From positions 18,708 to 82,707 of the forward strand of contig JAAAIG010000050.1 of NCBI GenBank assembly GCA_015852425.1: 64,000 bases of DNA, written 5' to 3'. Origin of the DNA: Gryganskiella cystojenkinii. Taxonomy: Eukaryota; Mortierellomycota; Mortierellomycetes; Mortierellales; Mortierellaceae. The stretch's first letter is position 1; every line of letters begins with the position of its first letter. Shown one piece after another: positions 1 through 9,386 of this stretch. The notes beneath the pieces were generated by a model, which did no database searches, was not told the origin of the DNA, and saw only the letters and a list, made by a program, of their open reading frames with translations. The position numbers and the translations under genes were made by a program.

Positions 1-654
1 ATCCAAAAGGCAACAACCGCTACCGTTATCGTCACCACCACGACCACCACGGTCGAAATTTCTCCCTCTGACTCCCCTCTCCTGTCGCTAATCTTTGACG
101 ATGTCACGTTGGCTGTATCCGATTTCCTCGTGGTGCCTCTTCGAGATCTTCAAAAGGAACTTGTCCGAGCCTTTCTCGATCAACCCAATGTGTTCTTTGA
201 GACCCCCGAGATGAAGGATCAAGCCGGGGTCTTGTTCTCCGAGTTGTTTAATGATGTTCTCTTCAATGCCGGTCTTGGACGGTTTCACGAAAAGTTCCTT
301 TATGCCAAAACACGAGCGATCGTGGACACGATTTGTCCCCGGGGACCAGCCAACAGCGAGGACGGCGAGGACCACCAAGTCAACGAGACGAGCAAGCGTC
401 TTTGGGAAGAAATTCTCGAGGCACACCGTGAAAAGATCGTCCAGGCATCGAAATGGGATACGTTACAAGAATTTCCTTGGTTTATCCAAAGCGAGATCCG
501 AGAACGGGTCGAGTTGACGTCAAGAGAGCTTTTGGACGAGAATTCGTTCATGATTGTGAATTGGGATAATGGCTGTAAATTGGCACTCTCGGAAATGGAG
601 CGCAGCTCGATGGCTTTGTCCATGGAGATTGAACGAGCCATGGAACGAGGATGA
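1..654 (+). CDS. C-terminal part of an unrecognised protein (5' partial)
   Basis: The frame is open from base 1 to a TGA at 652-654, so the gene enters from the left and only its last 217 residues are visible. It begins with a Thr/Val-rich stretch, including six Thr in a row, and continues as a mixed, mostly charged and probably helical segment rich in Glu, Leu and Arg. It ends in a region with several Trp residues and a Met/Glu-rich tail. No signal peptide, membrane segment or catalytic motif is visible in this part. An AATAAA at 697-702 would serve as the polyadenylation signal. I do not recognise the family; the upstream part is needed to name it. Confidence 0.7.
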   Translation: MQKATTATVIVTTTTTTVEISPSDSPLLSLIFDDVTLAVSDFLVVPLRDLQKELVRAFLDQPNVFFETPEMKDQAGVLFSELFNDVLFNAGLGRFHEKFLYAKTRAIVDTICPRGPANSEDGEDHQVNETSKRLWEEILEAHREKIVQASKWDTLQEFPWFIQSEIRERVELTSRELLDENSFMIVNWDNGCKLALSEMERSSMALSMEIERAMERG

Positions 655-1580
655 ATGATAAGGACATCTTGCGAGAAAGAGTAGAGAGAGAGAAAAAATA
701 AAGTCAACTTTCCACCAGGCGCGTTCGCGCTTTGTCTCCAGTCGGACGCAAACTCGATCTCACGTTTTCCTCTTTCCTTTTCTTTTCACCCTATCAACGC
801 CTCTTTTTCCGCCATCACTCTCTGGGCCCTTCTCCAATACATACTTTACAACACAAAATTACATATCAATAAACTCTGGGGGTAATAAACAAAGTTTCCT
901 CCGACAGTTCTTCAGTTCCACTTAAGGACCTCCACTCCTACCGGAATACTGCCTGAATCAGAGAGTAATTCCTCGACGAGATCTCATTCCCCTCTCCTCT
1001 TCACCTGTACAGAAAGGATATCAGGGCTATTCTTCTCGTAGCCAATGCAGGACGCCTGCACCACCATTGTGCCGCTGGTCTGCTCTCCATCCCCCTTGCT
1101 AGCAGCTAGAGGACTCCGGACTCCACATCTCGTGGCCAACAGTGTAACAGATCCAGACTTGAAATACAGTTCCCTGGAAATAAAGAGAGGACAGAGAGTC
1201 TACAAGGGTGTCAAGCATTCAGATAAGAAAAGGTATGGCGAACGTCGAGAAAGAACATATGCTGCCGCTGTTTGAGTTCCTGTTAGATAGGAAAATATTG
1301 CACCAAAAGGAAAAATCTACAGAAATTGTATCTCTACTGTAGACAGACTTTATGACTGAGACCACCGTATATTGGAAAGATCGCAGGTGTAAGCGGAACG
1401 CACAAACTTGTTATCAAGACCCTGCCAACAAATCTGAGTATTCCAAGTTTAATGACACTATCACTCTGCCCGCGCTTTCTTACATCAATTTGGATAAAAA
1501 AAAATGGTAGGATGGTAGGATGGAAAGGGTATGAGACTTGCGTGAAGATATACTGGATCCTATATTCATCCCCGTTTGCT
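655..1580. other. Intergenic region, convergent gene ends
   Basis: This lies between the 3' end of the left-edge gene and the 3' end of the minus-strand oxidase. It holds AATAAA-type signals near 697 and in the 865-895 stretch. Short open frames here look like chance. Confidence 0.6.
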
Positions 1581-3086
1581 TCAGCTCAAAGGAATGGCCT
1601 GAGGGAAAGAGAAAATGTTACCGATATCGACACTCTTCTTGATATGAACGAGCCGAGACAGGTTATCGCCATAGTAGGCCTGTAACCCATTGGGTATGTC
1701 GCGTTCCATATAGTTTTGATATCCTTCCAGACCTTGGCTTGAGCTATAGGCGGCCTGTAGCTCCTTGGCAAAACGATCGCTCCAGTCTGTGCACTCTGTG
1801 CAAACCGAGCCTGACTCTGAACTTGAAACACTCCAGATGACGCCATATTGGATGCTGTAGAGTGTACCGCGATGATTGTCAAAGGCAGAAGCTGAGTTAG
1901 GGTAGTCTATCCTACCACCCCACATTTCAAATATGACAGAAGGAGTCACTCGGCCGTTGGTATTGTTAGGAGGGTTGTTGAGGTATTTGCTGATTATCAT
2001 CATTTCGCGATCAGATATGGGCTGGCGGTAGAGAAGTGAGCGAAGACGGAAAGAGCGAGCCTGTTCCGCAAATGGATCATCAAGTTTAGCACCCTCAAAC
2101 TTGGCCCACTTGGCTGCGGCCTGATACCAAGTGCCTTCGTCGAAAGTTGTCTGCAGAGGCGGGCCTGTGAGAGCAATTAGAGAAGCGAGAGCGATCTGGG
2201 CTTTGTCTTGGGAACCGAGAAAGGTGCCCGCGACCAGAACCATGTCTTGGTCGATGGATATCAGAGGTGTGAAGTCGTTCACGATGTTCTTTGCCCATAT
2301 ACCAAAGGCATCTATGACAGTTCGAAACGCTGCCCAAGGGTACGAGGCTAACACTATCGTTACTATAGTGGGAGCCTTGTACGCTTGAATCTTGAATTCT
2401 GTCACCAATCCAAAAGATCCTCCGCCTGCTCCTCGTAATGCCCAAAACAGGTCTGGTCTCGACGTTGCATTGACCTTCCAAATATGGCCATTGGCATCAA
2501 CCATGGTCAACCCGACGACGTTGTGGGTCAGCATACCGTACTTGCGTCCCACCATACCCATGCCGCCTCCAAGAGCATGTCCACCAACGCCAACACCAGG
2601 GCATGATCCGGCGGGAACGAGATATTCGCCAGCGTTCCATAGCTTGATATACAAAGGCCCAAGTCGATTGCCAGCGCCAACTGTGGCGATACCGGTGTCA
2701 TGATCGATTACAAACTGCTGAAACAGGTTGAGGTCGATCACCAGCGAGCCATTTTTGCCACCTCCACTGTACCCCTCAAAAGAGTGACCACCAGATCGAG
2801 GTGCAATGGAAACATTGTGAAGAACAGCGCATAAGACAGCGGCAGCAGCCTCAGCCTCACTAGCAGGATGGAAGATGGCACTTGGTTCATAATCAAAAAT
2901 GTGGTTGTACACTCGTCGGTCATTGTTGTACATAGGCGAGGATGGGGTGCTGAGGTATGACTTCCTGTCACCCTTTATGCTTTGGAGACAGGTGATAAGG
3001 CCAACTGGCTGTGCCTCGGTGCTACTAATGTACATGAGAATTGTGCACAAGGCTGTGGCGGTTAGCGCTCTGCACTGGACGAACAT
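1581..3086 (-). CDS. Secreted FAD-linked oxidoreductase, berberine bridge/glucooligosaccharide oxidase type
   Basis: An intact single-exon 501-aa protein. Residues 1-25 form a signal peptide ending ...SSTEA. The PCMH-type FAD domain follows, with A-P-R-S-G-G-H at 95-101 and G-S-C-P-G-V-G-V-G-G-H at 160-170. His101 and Cys162 sit where this family attaches FAD through two covalent bonds (8-alpha-histidyl and 6-S-cysteinyl), the arrangement known from glucooligosaccharide oxidases (CAZy AA7) and berberine bridge enzymes. The last 50 residues carry the BBE motif: Tyr-x-Asn-Tyr, a Tyr-Tyr-Gly pair, Arg-Leu and a Phe-Pro-Gln end. Several N-x-S/T sequons agree with secretion. The likely reaction is oxidation of a sugar or oligosaccharide with release of hydrogen peroxide; the substrate cannot be read from sequence. 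It borders the six-cysteine secreted protein array. Confidence 0.9.
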   Translation of the reverse strand: MFVQCRALTATALCTILMYISSTEAQPVGLITCLQSIKGDRKSYLSTPSSPMYNNDRRVYNHIFDYEPSAIFHPASEAEAAAAVLCAVLHNVSIAPRSGGHSFEGYSGGGKNGSLVIDLNLFQQFVIDHDTGIATVGAGNRLGPLYIKLWNAGEYLVPAGSCPGVGVGGHALGGGMGMVGRKYGMLTHNVVGLTMVDANGHIWKVNATSRPDLFWALRGAGGGSFGLVTEFKIQAYKAPTIVTIVLASYPWAAFRTVIDAFGIWAKNIVNDFTPLISIDQDMVLVAGTFLGSQDKAQIALASLIALTGPPLQTTFDEGTWYQAAAKWAKFEGAKLDDPFAEQARSFRLRSLLYRQPISDREMMIISKYLNNPPNNTNGRVTPSVIFEMWGGRIDYPNSASAFDNHRGTLYSIQYGVIWSVSSSESGSVCTECTDWSDRFAKELQAAYSSSQGLEGYQNYMERDIPNGLQAYYGDNLSRLVHIKKSVDIGNIFSFPQAIPLS

Positions 3087-3396
3087 GTTAATGAGAAAGT
3101 GGAGAGAGAATTTGCAACAATGAGGAAAACAATAAGAGATGGAAAACTGAATTTATTGAAAAGTACAGTTAACCTACAATAGCAGCATGGGCGACAAACG
3201 GTCGCATCAACTTAAGAGTGGGAAGCTCAAACAGTGCAACGGTGTGCATGGAGGACAGTTTGGAGAACACACCTCCTTATCCCCTTGAAGTCGAGGGGGT
3301 TTGATTCCAGTGCACATAGGTAACCTTGGACCAGCGAAGGCCGTCGTCTTAAACTTCAACAGAAAATGGAGGCTCTCCAAGAGTTGATTTTTTTAC
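3087..3396. other. Upstream region of the oxidase
   Basis: This non-coding stretch contains the promoter of the minus-strand oxidase. I see no feature I can name in it. Confidence 0.5.
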
Positions 3397-3474
3397 TTCT
3401 CGATCTTGTCCCTTGATGCTATCCCTTGATACTGTCCCTCAATATTATCCCTTAATGTTATCTCTTGATATTTT
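3397..3474. repeat. 13-bp minisatellite, 5-6 diverged units
   Basis: Units start at 3410, 3423, 3436, 3449 and 3462, each close to CCCTTGATRYTAT; a weaker unit lies at 3397-3409. The repeat stops exactly where homology to the six-cysteine family starts in the neighbouring relic. Confidence 0.8.
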
Positions 3475-3477
3475 TCG

Positions 3478-3799
3478 GAGTACTGCTTGTTGCCCTCAAG
3501 CGGTCGAAATCTGAAGACATGTGTCTTGTCAGCAATTTCTGTCATCCAGCAGGACTATGCCTATTTCGTGGAGCGAGTCTTGGTCAACGACATTTTTGGG
3601 TTTTGGTCGCCGATGGCGATGGTCCTGGGTTTTCAAGGGTTGGATCTTTAACCAAGGTAAGCCGGATCGCACGCACTACGCTGTTATTGTCGCCTCTGGA
3701 AACCATTCTTCTCTTGACGTTATGTTGCCTCCAATGCCATTATCTCTTCCTGTCAATGTTACCGACATCGCTACCACCTCTCGCTACAAGTCGTGTTAA
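3478..3799 (+). pseudogene. Relic of six-cysteine secreted family, N-terminus lost and frameshifted
   Basis: From 3478 one frame reads E-Y-C, then S-G-R-N-L-K-T-C, then V-I-Q-Q-D-Y and N-D-I-F-G-F, which is the middle of the family with its 4th and 5th cysteines. Between about 3605 and 3635 the match moves to the next frame, which continues with K-G-W-I-F-N, H-Y-A-V, S-L-D-V and ends in Cys-stop at 3794-3799. The signal peptide and the first three cysteines are missing; instead the 13-bp minisatellite abuts the breakpoint. One frameshift plus the 5' truncation makes this non-functional. The closest style is the W-A-K-G subgroup. Confidence 0.85.
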
Positions 3800-4292
3800 A
3801 AAATACAATATACTGTTGTTTATCTCCTAGGCGACCTTGGCTTGGCTCTAATTTTTGTCCTCTTCATTCGTGCATACGACAAGAGGGGAGGTGACAGTAT
3901 TAAATAAACAGAAAAGAGGCTGAAGAGTGGCACGGCAAGATCATTGGTGGCCATGCGAGAGTTTTTTTATAAAAGTAGGACCTACTGTTCAGATGATGGG
4001 GGCTTGCGGAGGCTGTACAAGCATCGTGCAATTCGTCATGCACTGTGTCGCTGGTCCTAAGGTCACTTTTAGCTTTCATGGTAATAGACCTCATCCGAAG
4101 AAATCACTGTTGAAGGATGACAAAAGATAATTTTCTGTTTCCTCGGACCTTTCTACCCTTACACACCTTTCGTTCTTTCTCCCTGTCAACGATATCCACT
4201 ATTTTTCTTCTCTATCTCCTCTCCCAATGTATCCAATTTCTTGAAAAAAAAGACCACCATCGCTTCCCTTGCGTACACTTTCCGTCGATACG
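3800..4292. other. Intergenic and promoter region
   Basis: It holds the promoter of the family member at 4364. The last 150 bases are CT-rich, as is common before fungal transcription starts. Nothing else is recognised. Confidence 0.5.
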
Positions 4293-4343
4293 GTACATCA
4301 ACTAACAAGTGACCTCTCTCTCTTTATCTTTACTTTAAACCAG
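4293..4343 (+). other. Possible 5'-leader intron of the family member at 4364
   Basis: GTACAT at 4293 and ACCAG at 4339-4343 bracket a 51-base segment with an ACTAAC branch-like motif. It is shorter than the leader introns of the paralogs, so this call is tentative. Confidence 0.35.
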
Positions 4344-4363
4344 TGCTTTTTTATTTAAAAATC

Positions 4364-4915
4364 ATGAATCTCGCCCTGTTTGCCCTCGTCGTCGCCTTGA
4401 CGATCACGCTTTTGGATCCGTCAGTCGCCGCGGTGGACCCTGTTCAGTTTCAAAACATTATGCTCGCGGAAGGATACGGATGCCGGACCGCGAAATACAC
4501 TCCGAGCTGTGACAATATCACCTCCATGACCTACCCACGATGCACCTACCTGGCGTCGAGCATCGATATGGCACCAAAAGTGGAGCACTGCGTCTTCCAT
4601 CCGAGCGGTCTTAACCTGACAACATGTTTTATTTTCAGCAAGGGTGTTCAAAAGGAGGATTTCAACTACTTGCTCGAACAGACGCTCTTTTTCAAAAACA
4701 TCTTTGGTTTCCGTTCCACCACAGGAAATGAAAATTCCGCGCGAGGTTGGGCCAAGGGTTTCATTTGGACCAAGGCTTTTACTTACTACACTTACTATGC
4801 AGTCTCGATCGCTGCTGGATCTCATGCGACCCTTAATACTACCTTGCCACCGATGCCCTTGATTTGGCCGGCTAACCGTACGAGCACACTGACTCCTATC
4901 AAGGCTGCATGTTAG
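4364..4915 (+). CDS. Six-cysteine small secreted protein, W-A-K-G subgroup
   Basis: 183 aa, single coding exon. The start is the ATG at 4364, which aligns with the paralogs and opens a signal peptide (MNLALFALVV... to about residue 23, S-V-A-A). The six family cysteines lie in Y-G-C, P-S-C, R-C-T, E-H-C, T-T-C-F-I-F and the final residue Cys. The core has K-N-I-F-G-F and W-A-K-G-F-I-W, followed by Y-A-V-S-I-A-A-G. There are four N-glycosylation sequons. Function is unknown; the protein is predicted to leave the cell with three disulfides. It resembles the minus-strand copies at 25.6-30.2 kb more than its plus-strand neighbours at 7.4 and 9.4 kb. I know of no matching named family. Confidence 0.88.
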   Translation: MNLALFALVVALTITLLDPSVAAVDPVQFQNIMLAEGYGCRTAKYTPSCDNITSMTYPRCTYLASSIDMAPKVEHCVFHPSGLNLTTCFIFSKGVQKEDFNYLLEQTLFFKNIFGFRSTTGNENSARGWAKGFIWTKAFTYYTYYAVSIAAGSHATLNTTLPPMPLIWPANRTSTLTPIKAAC

Positions 4916-5577
4916 AACTGCCACGAAGTTTTTTCTTTCTTTGAAGTAAAAAAATTCGCCTAGAGTGCATATTTACTTTTCTATCTTTTTGCTGACGATG
5001 AAGTCTGGAACGGTAGGACAAGCCTTACTGTCCTGCTTGTGCGTACGAAATAGGTGAAACTCCAGCGAAAGAGGCTTGGCCCTTGAAACTCCTGAACCAA
5101 CTGAGGGAGAATAGGCAAAAGAGGCGTCATGTTGAAAGACATAAAAAGACTGTGGGCGGACTCTTAGACGCGTAAAAAAATTATATCGGACACATTCGTT
5201 GTATGCTCAGACAAAGATAAAATAAAAGAATTGTATCTTTTCAACTAGTTTGTATCGAAAGAAGGCAACGAGGATCAACAGATGGGGTAATGAATGAGTA
5301 CGAAGGGGCGGCAATGGAATATCAGGGGCGGTACATCCCCAAACAAAAAGCGGTCGCAAAGATAGTGCATATTGTCCTTGTAGCTGGCCCTGATGTAATA
5401 ATAAAAAGACTCAGCTCAACAAACACAAAAGGTCTCCAAATGTTCTTTGGCTCTTCCTCTTTTTCTACCCACTGCCTTTCTTCTTAACCTCTACTTCCAC
5501 GTCCACGTCCACGTCCACGTCCACTTCCACTTCTCTCCAAGCCTCTGGTTTTTCTCCACTTTTACGTTTCTGCGCTG
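4916..5577. other. Intergenic region with a hexanucleotide repeat
   Basis: An AATAAAA near 5219 could end the preceding transcript. A short CCACGT/CCACTT tandem tract lies at about 5493-5533, just before the leader intron of the next copy. I see no coding relic here. Confidence 0.5.
5493..5533. repeat. Short tandem repeat, TCCACG hexamer
   Basis: Four perfect TCCACG units flanked by TCCACT variants. It lies in the presumed promoter of the deleted family copy at 5700. Confidence 0.75.
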
Positions 5578-5671
5578 GTAAGTTGTTTTCTGCGAAACAC
5601 TGCCACGCTTTTGCACTGTTCACCGTGATCCCAAGCACAGGACCGCTAACAAGTTCCGCCCATTCTTTCAG
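5578..5671 (+). other. 5'-leader intron upstream of the broken copy at 5700
   Basis: GTAAGT at 5578 and TTTCAG at 5666-5671 bracket 94 bases, ending 28 bases before the ATG. Position and size match the leader introns of the intact paralogs, so the promoter and leader outlived the coding sequence. Confidence 0.6.
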
Positions 5672-5699
5672 CCCTTGAAAACACCGCGTCTTCGACATG

Positions 5700-6117
5700 A
5701 TGAGGTTCGTCTTGGTCGCAACTACAGTCGCTTTGGTGATAGCCCTCCTTTTGACTCCTTCAACCCTGGCTGATGACATCAGAGACAGAGGATCTGGTCG
5801 GATTTCACCTGTTAGGTTCGACTACATCGTGAGGAGCCAGGGATGCAAAGATAACGTGTACCATACGGAATGCAAGCGCGGTGGTCTGGACGCCGCCAAC
5901 TACGTTGGTTGTGAAATCAACTGGTATATCTCCGATACGCCCGCAAGGCTATATCGAGAGCAAATCGTCCTTTCGTGGGGTCACTTACTCGACCTATTTC
6001 GGAGCTTATATCCGGCAGGGCATGTGGTCGACACTTTGGTCCAGATTGCCAAAGACAGACCCGTTCGACTTTCCTGAAAAAATAGTCCAGAAAGTAGAAC
6101 CTAATCCCAATTGCTAG
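5700..6117 (+). pseudogene. Six-cysteine family copy with an internal deletion and frameshift
   Basis: The ATG at 5700 (a second ATG sits just upstream at 5697) starts a good signal peptide and the first third of the family: R-S-Q-G-C, C-K-R-G and V-G-C-E with the first three cysteines. Near 5943 (after I-S-D-T-P) the match jumps to another frame at Q-G-Y-I, then R-Q-G-M-W-S-T-L, and ends with N-P-N-C-stop at 6117. Against the copy at 7371 about 65 codons are missing, including the 4th and 5th cysteines and the F-G-F core, and the loss is not a multiple of three. The native frame now ends at 6077. The two edges share a short GC microhomology. A 3' AATAAAAAGTC like that of the 7371 copy is kept. 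Confidence 0.88.
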
Positions 6118-7232
6118 AACCAAGGAAATAAGAGAGGTTGCAAGTAGAATAAAAAGTCGAGGGTCCTTCAAGAGTTGCCTCTGTGTCCGCGTCGCCGCCT
6201 TACGGAAAAGGGCAAAAAGGTTTCCTTTTTCGCGCTGTATCTCTCCGCGTCTCTGTATTGCTAGCTTTTGGCGCGAGTACGATTGATGGACGAAGTTTTC
6301 TCCACATGCATCATCGCATCATCGCATCAACAATCCTGACCTCTAAAAATACTCATTGAAGAAAAGGAAGGGGGATGAACCAGAAAAGGTGGTTCATCGA
6401 ATCACTTGTTTCAAGGCGGAGGTGAAGTGAGAGTCGGCAACGTTAAAGAGCAAAACATGTAGGGTCAACGACATGACTTGGTGCAGGAGACTAAAAAGAG
6501 TCAGAGAAAAGGAGTCTCGGTCGGATTGGCCTATCAATAGATCAAAAGACTATAGATTGTCTTATGCCTGTGCGAAGACAGAGACCCTCTCGAACTCGCG
6601 AAAGGCGACAATGCGGTGCGGGTAGAAAGCGTGACTCGATGAGGGATGTCCAATATAAAGACCGAAGTGTGGATTTTCTCGCTTGTGAAAAGAAGACACC
6701 ATCCTCATTATCGTCACCACGAGCCGGGGGCTTTGATTTGTGGCTGCAAAAAATATCCGACGCATTTTTTTTATTTTTTTGATCCAGCCCCAACGCGCAA
6801 AAAATGAGAAATCTGAGAATGGAGAAGAGAACATGAAGAGAGGCTAGGATCAGTTCGCGAAGGAGGCGACACATGCAGAACAGAGGCGTGGCAAAGGAGT
6901 TAACAGAGAAAGGATGGTTCAAGATGCGAAGAGAACAGCAAAACTAAAAACTAAAAAACGGTGAATGAGAGGATTGAAACACAAAAATACGAAGAGTGGC
7001 GACACGGTAAACTTGATAATGCAGACGAGAATTCCCCGCGCCAAGGCGAAAAAGAGTTCGACGCTGATTAGGCGCTGAGTAGGCATAAAAGAGAACGCTG
7101 TTCGACAAAAATCGTCAATCTCTAATCCTCTACTCAACGCTTTCTCTCTCTCTACCTAGCGCTCTATCTCATATTCTACGTGCTTCCTGTTCAAGAGCCA
7201 GCTTTTTTTTGATCTGATACTAATTTTCCAAG
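6118..7232. other. Intergenic region
   Basis: An AATAAAAAGTC motif at about 6149 matches the one after the neighbouring copy. The rest has no convincing gene; open frames on both strands lack family motifs or known domains. The final 150 bases are the CT-rich promoter of the next copy. Confidence 0.5.
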
Positions 7233-7357
7233 GTAAAAGTTCGCTGCATGATGTTCTCGCACACGCTTTTGTTATCCCTCTATCCTCCCCCAGCAGATCA
7301 ACTAACAATATTTACAAGGTACACACCGAATTTTTTATATGTCACCCTTGGGAACAG
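7233..7357 (+). other. 5'-leader intron of the family member at 7371
   Basis: GTAAAA at 7233, an AACTAAC branch-like motif near 7300 and GGGAACAG ending at 7357 define a 125-base intron that ends 13 bases before the ATG. An earlier acceptor (TTTACAAG) is also present. Confidence 0.6.
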
Positions 7358-7370
7358 GTTTCCTGAAAGG

Positions 7371-7982
7371 ATGAGGTTCTTTTGGACAGCTTCTGTGGTC
7401 TCTCTAGTCATAGCCATCTTTTTGACTACACCGGCATTGGCGGACTCCGATCTCATCGTGGATACGATCTCCGATCTGTATAAACCGGTCAAATTTGATA
7501 ATATCATCAGAACCGATGGATGCGCGAGTGGTCGGTACCATGCCCTGTGCAAGCCTGGTCGTATCAACCCTGCCAGTTATGCGGGTTGCGAAATCACAAT
7601 GTTTCTCTTAGACAGCCCAGTTCCGGCCAACCAAGAAACGTGCCTTTATCACAACAGTGGTCTGGACGTGACAACCTGCTTTCGCTTTGGTTATCAGACG
7701 GATCCCGGTGATGTCAACTATCTCCTTTATCGGATCCTTTGGGACGATCTTTTTGGGTTTTTCGATATTGGAGGCATGGGCATGGCGAATTATGCTTGGG
7801 CGCAAGGCTACGTATATAGCAATCCCGACTCTAATGGGCTCAATCATGGGACTCATTACGGCGTGTTTGTCCGGCAGGGCAGGTGGTCGACGCTTGAATC
7901 CACGCTGCCCGACACCAGCGTGGTCCAGATGACTCAAAACGTACCAATGCGAGTCAAACTTGACACCAATTGCCAAAAGTAA
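7371..7982 (+). CDS. Six-cysteine small secreted protein, G-C-x-x-G subgroup
   Basis: 203 aa. The ATG at 7371 is chosen because it aligns with the paralog starts and follows a leader intron; an in-frame ATG at 7248 would add 41 residues that look like leader. Signal peptide to about residue 23. The cysteines lie in D-G-C-A, L-C-K-P-G, A-G-C-E, E-T-C-L-Y-H, T-T-C-F-R-F and N-C-Q-K. The core has W-D-D-L-F-G-F and W-A-Q-G-Y-V-Y. It is the only intact copy in which two residues (Gln-Lys) follow the last cysteine. It is also the longest copy, with extra residues between the signal peptide and the first cysteine. An AATAAAAAGTC follows at about 8005. Confidence 0.88.
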   Translation: MRFFWTASVVSLVIAIFLTTPALADSDLIVDTISDLYKPVKFDNIIRTDGCASGRYHALCKPGRINPASYAGCEITMFLLDSPVPANQETCLYHNSGLDVTTCFRFGYQTDPGDVNYLLYRILWDDLFGFFDIGGMGMANYAWAQGYVYSNPDSNGLNHGTHYGVFVRQGRWSTLESTLPDTSVVQMTQNVPMRVKLDTNCQK

Positions 7983-9244
7983 AGAGGACGGGTTTCGAAA
8001 TAGACCAATAAAAAGTCAAAAGAAAGATGTACGTTGCTTATCGTCGAAGTTGTGTAGATCAATCCCACGAACCTATTCTTGAACAGGATGGGGCATCGAA
8101 AAAAACCTCCTCAACTGCACTTTGCAAAATTTTCAATTTACGACTGGGTTCTTTTCCTCGGTGGGCTTGGGATCGATCGGTCCAGCGACTATTTTCATTG
8201 ACAAACCCTTGCCTCTGAATTTTTTTTAAAAAAATTTAAAAGAAGGAAGGCAAGAACGAAGCACGGAGAAAAGAGAGCTTCGGTGTTTTTCTCGAACTTG
8301 GGAAGGGTAGGCACAAGAGGCGGGACAGCGAAGCTAAACCACAAAGATGGACACGATCTTTAACGTGGCTCGATTTTGGAGTCAGTGGAACAAAAGTGCC
8401 TGATAAAGATGATTGATTGAGAAGGCGAGGAGGACACATAAAGAACCACAATATAAACGTAAATGAGCAGAACTAAAAGGGCAAAGGTGGCGACAAGGAG
8501 ATGACCTTGAAGCGTAAATAAACGAAGAATATTTCTCTTGCTCGTCGTCATTAGTGGAAGGCAAGGGAGGGGGAGGGGGGGGGGTTGGCGCCTCTCGTCG
8601 ACTTCTAAAAAGTTCCTGGACGCATTTCTCGTCTCCCACCGCTATCCGGATTCTAGCCTCTTCCGCCTCATATCGTCCACCACTTGTTGTCGCAGCCCCC
8701 GACCCCCAAAAACACAATTGCCAGAAGGAAAGGAAAGGCACACACAGAGAAAAGGCATACCCGGCAATGGTGTGGTAACATGCAACTAGCTTGATCGTCC
8801 CTCGATAAGGAACGAAGAAGGAAGAGTGAGTTTAGCATGACCCCTACTCTGGTATATGTTTGATAGTTTGGCACAAGTAGTGAAAGAATTAAGGAGTGGC
8901 TCAGTAGCAGAGAAATTTCCATGGATCCCGCCACAATGTGTGGCTGCCTGCTTTGGGGCGAGCACGCGAGAAGGCAAAATCTCTTGGCCACTGAGATGCT
9001 TGCTTGGCTTAATTAAAGTGATGGGGGGAGGGGATGCCCTTGGAGAATATCGCTTAACGTTTTAGAAAAAAAAAGCGGGGAGGCTGTTCTGGCGCACATT
9101 AGCGCTTATAAAAAGGGTCCTTGACGAACAACTGTGGTCCCTTGGGATTCCTCTCGTGCACCGACTCACTTTATCTCTCTCTGCTCGCCCTCCTTTAAGC
9201 AAAGTTATCTTCCCCCGTCAGCACCAACAAACTTCCTCCGCTCG
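7983..9244. other. Intergenic region with a G-run cluster
   Basis: The stretch holds a poly(A) signal at its start, a G-rich tract at 8565-8584 and a CT-rich promoter at the right end. I find no family relic or other gene. Confidence 0.5.
8565..8584 (+). repeat. G-run tract (possible G-quadruplex)
   Basis: Runs of three, five and ten G separated by single A residues, then TT-GG. The pattern could form an intramolecular quadruplex; no gene context suggests a role. Confidence 0.6.
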
Positions 9245-9373
9245 GTAATTTCTTTATTCATGCGCATTTCGCTTCTGCGTCTTTCTTTCATCTCCCTCTC
9301 TGACACAAAACCAAAATACAAGGTCACATACCATATCTCTATTTTTCTTCTTGGTTGCATTCTTCATAAGCAG
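9245..9373 (+). other. 5'-leader intron of the family member at 9387
   Basis: GTAATT at 9245 and ATAAGCAG ending at 9373 define 129 bases, ending 13 bases before the ATG; the following TTTCCTTGAAACC resembles the leader end of the 7371 copy. Confidence 0.6.
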
Positions 9374-9386
9374 TTTCCTTGAAACC

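Noticed and set aside
2095..2703. Overlapping open frames on both strands inside the oxidase gene
   Set aside because: They are shadows of a well-supported coding region.
7248..7370. N-terminal extension of the family copy at 7371
   Set aside because: The signal peptide begins at 7371 and a good intron acceptor lies at 7357, so the extension is leader sequence.
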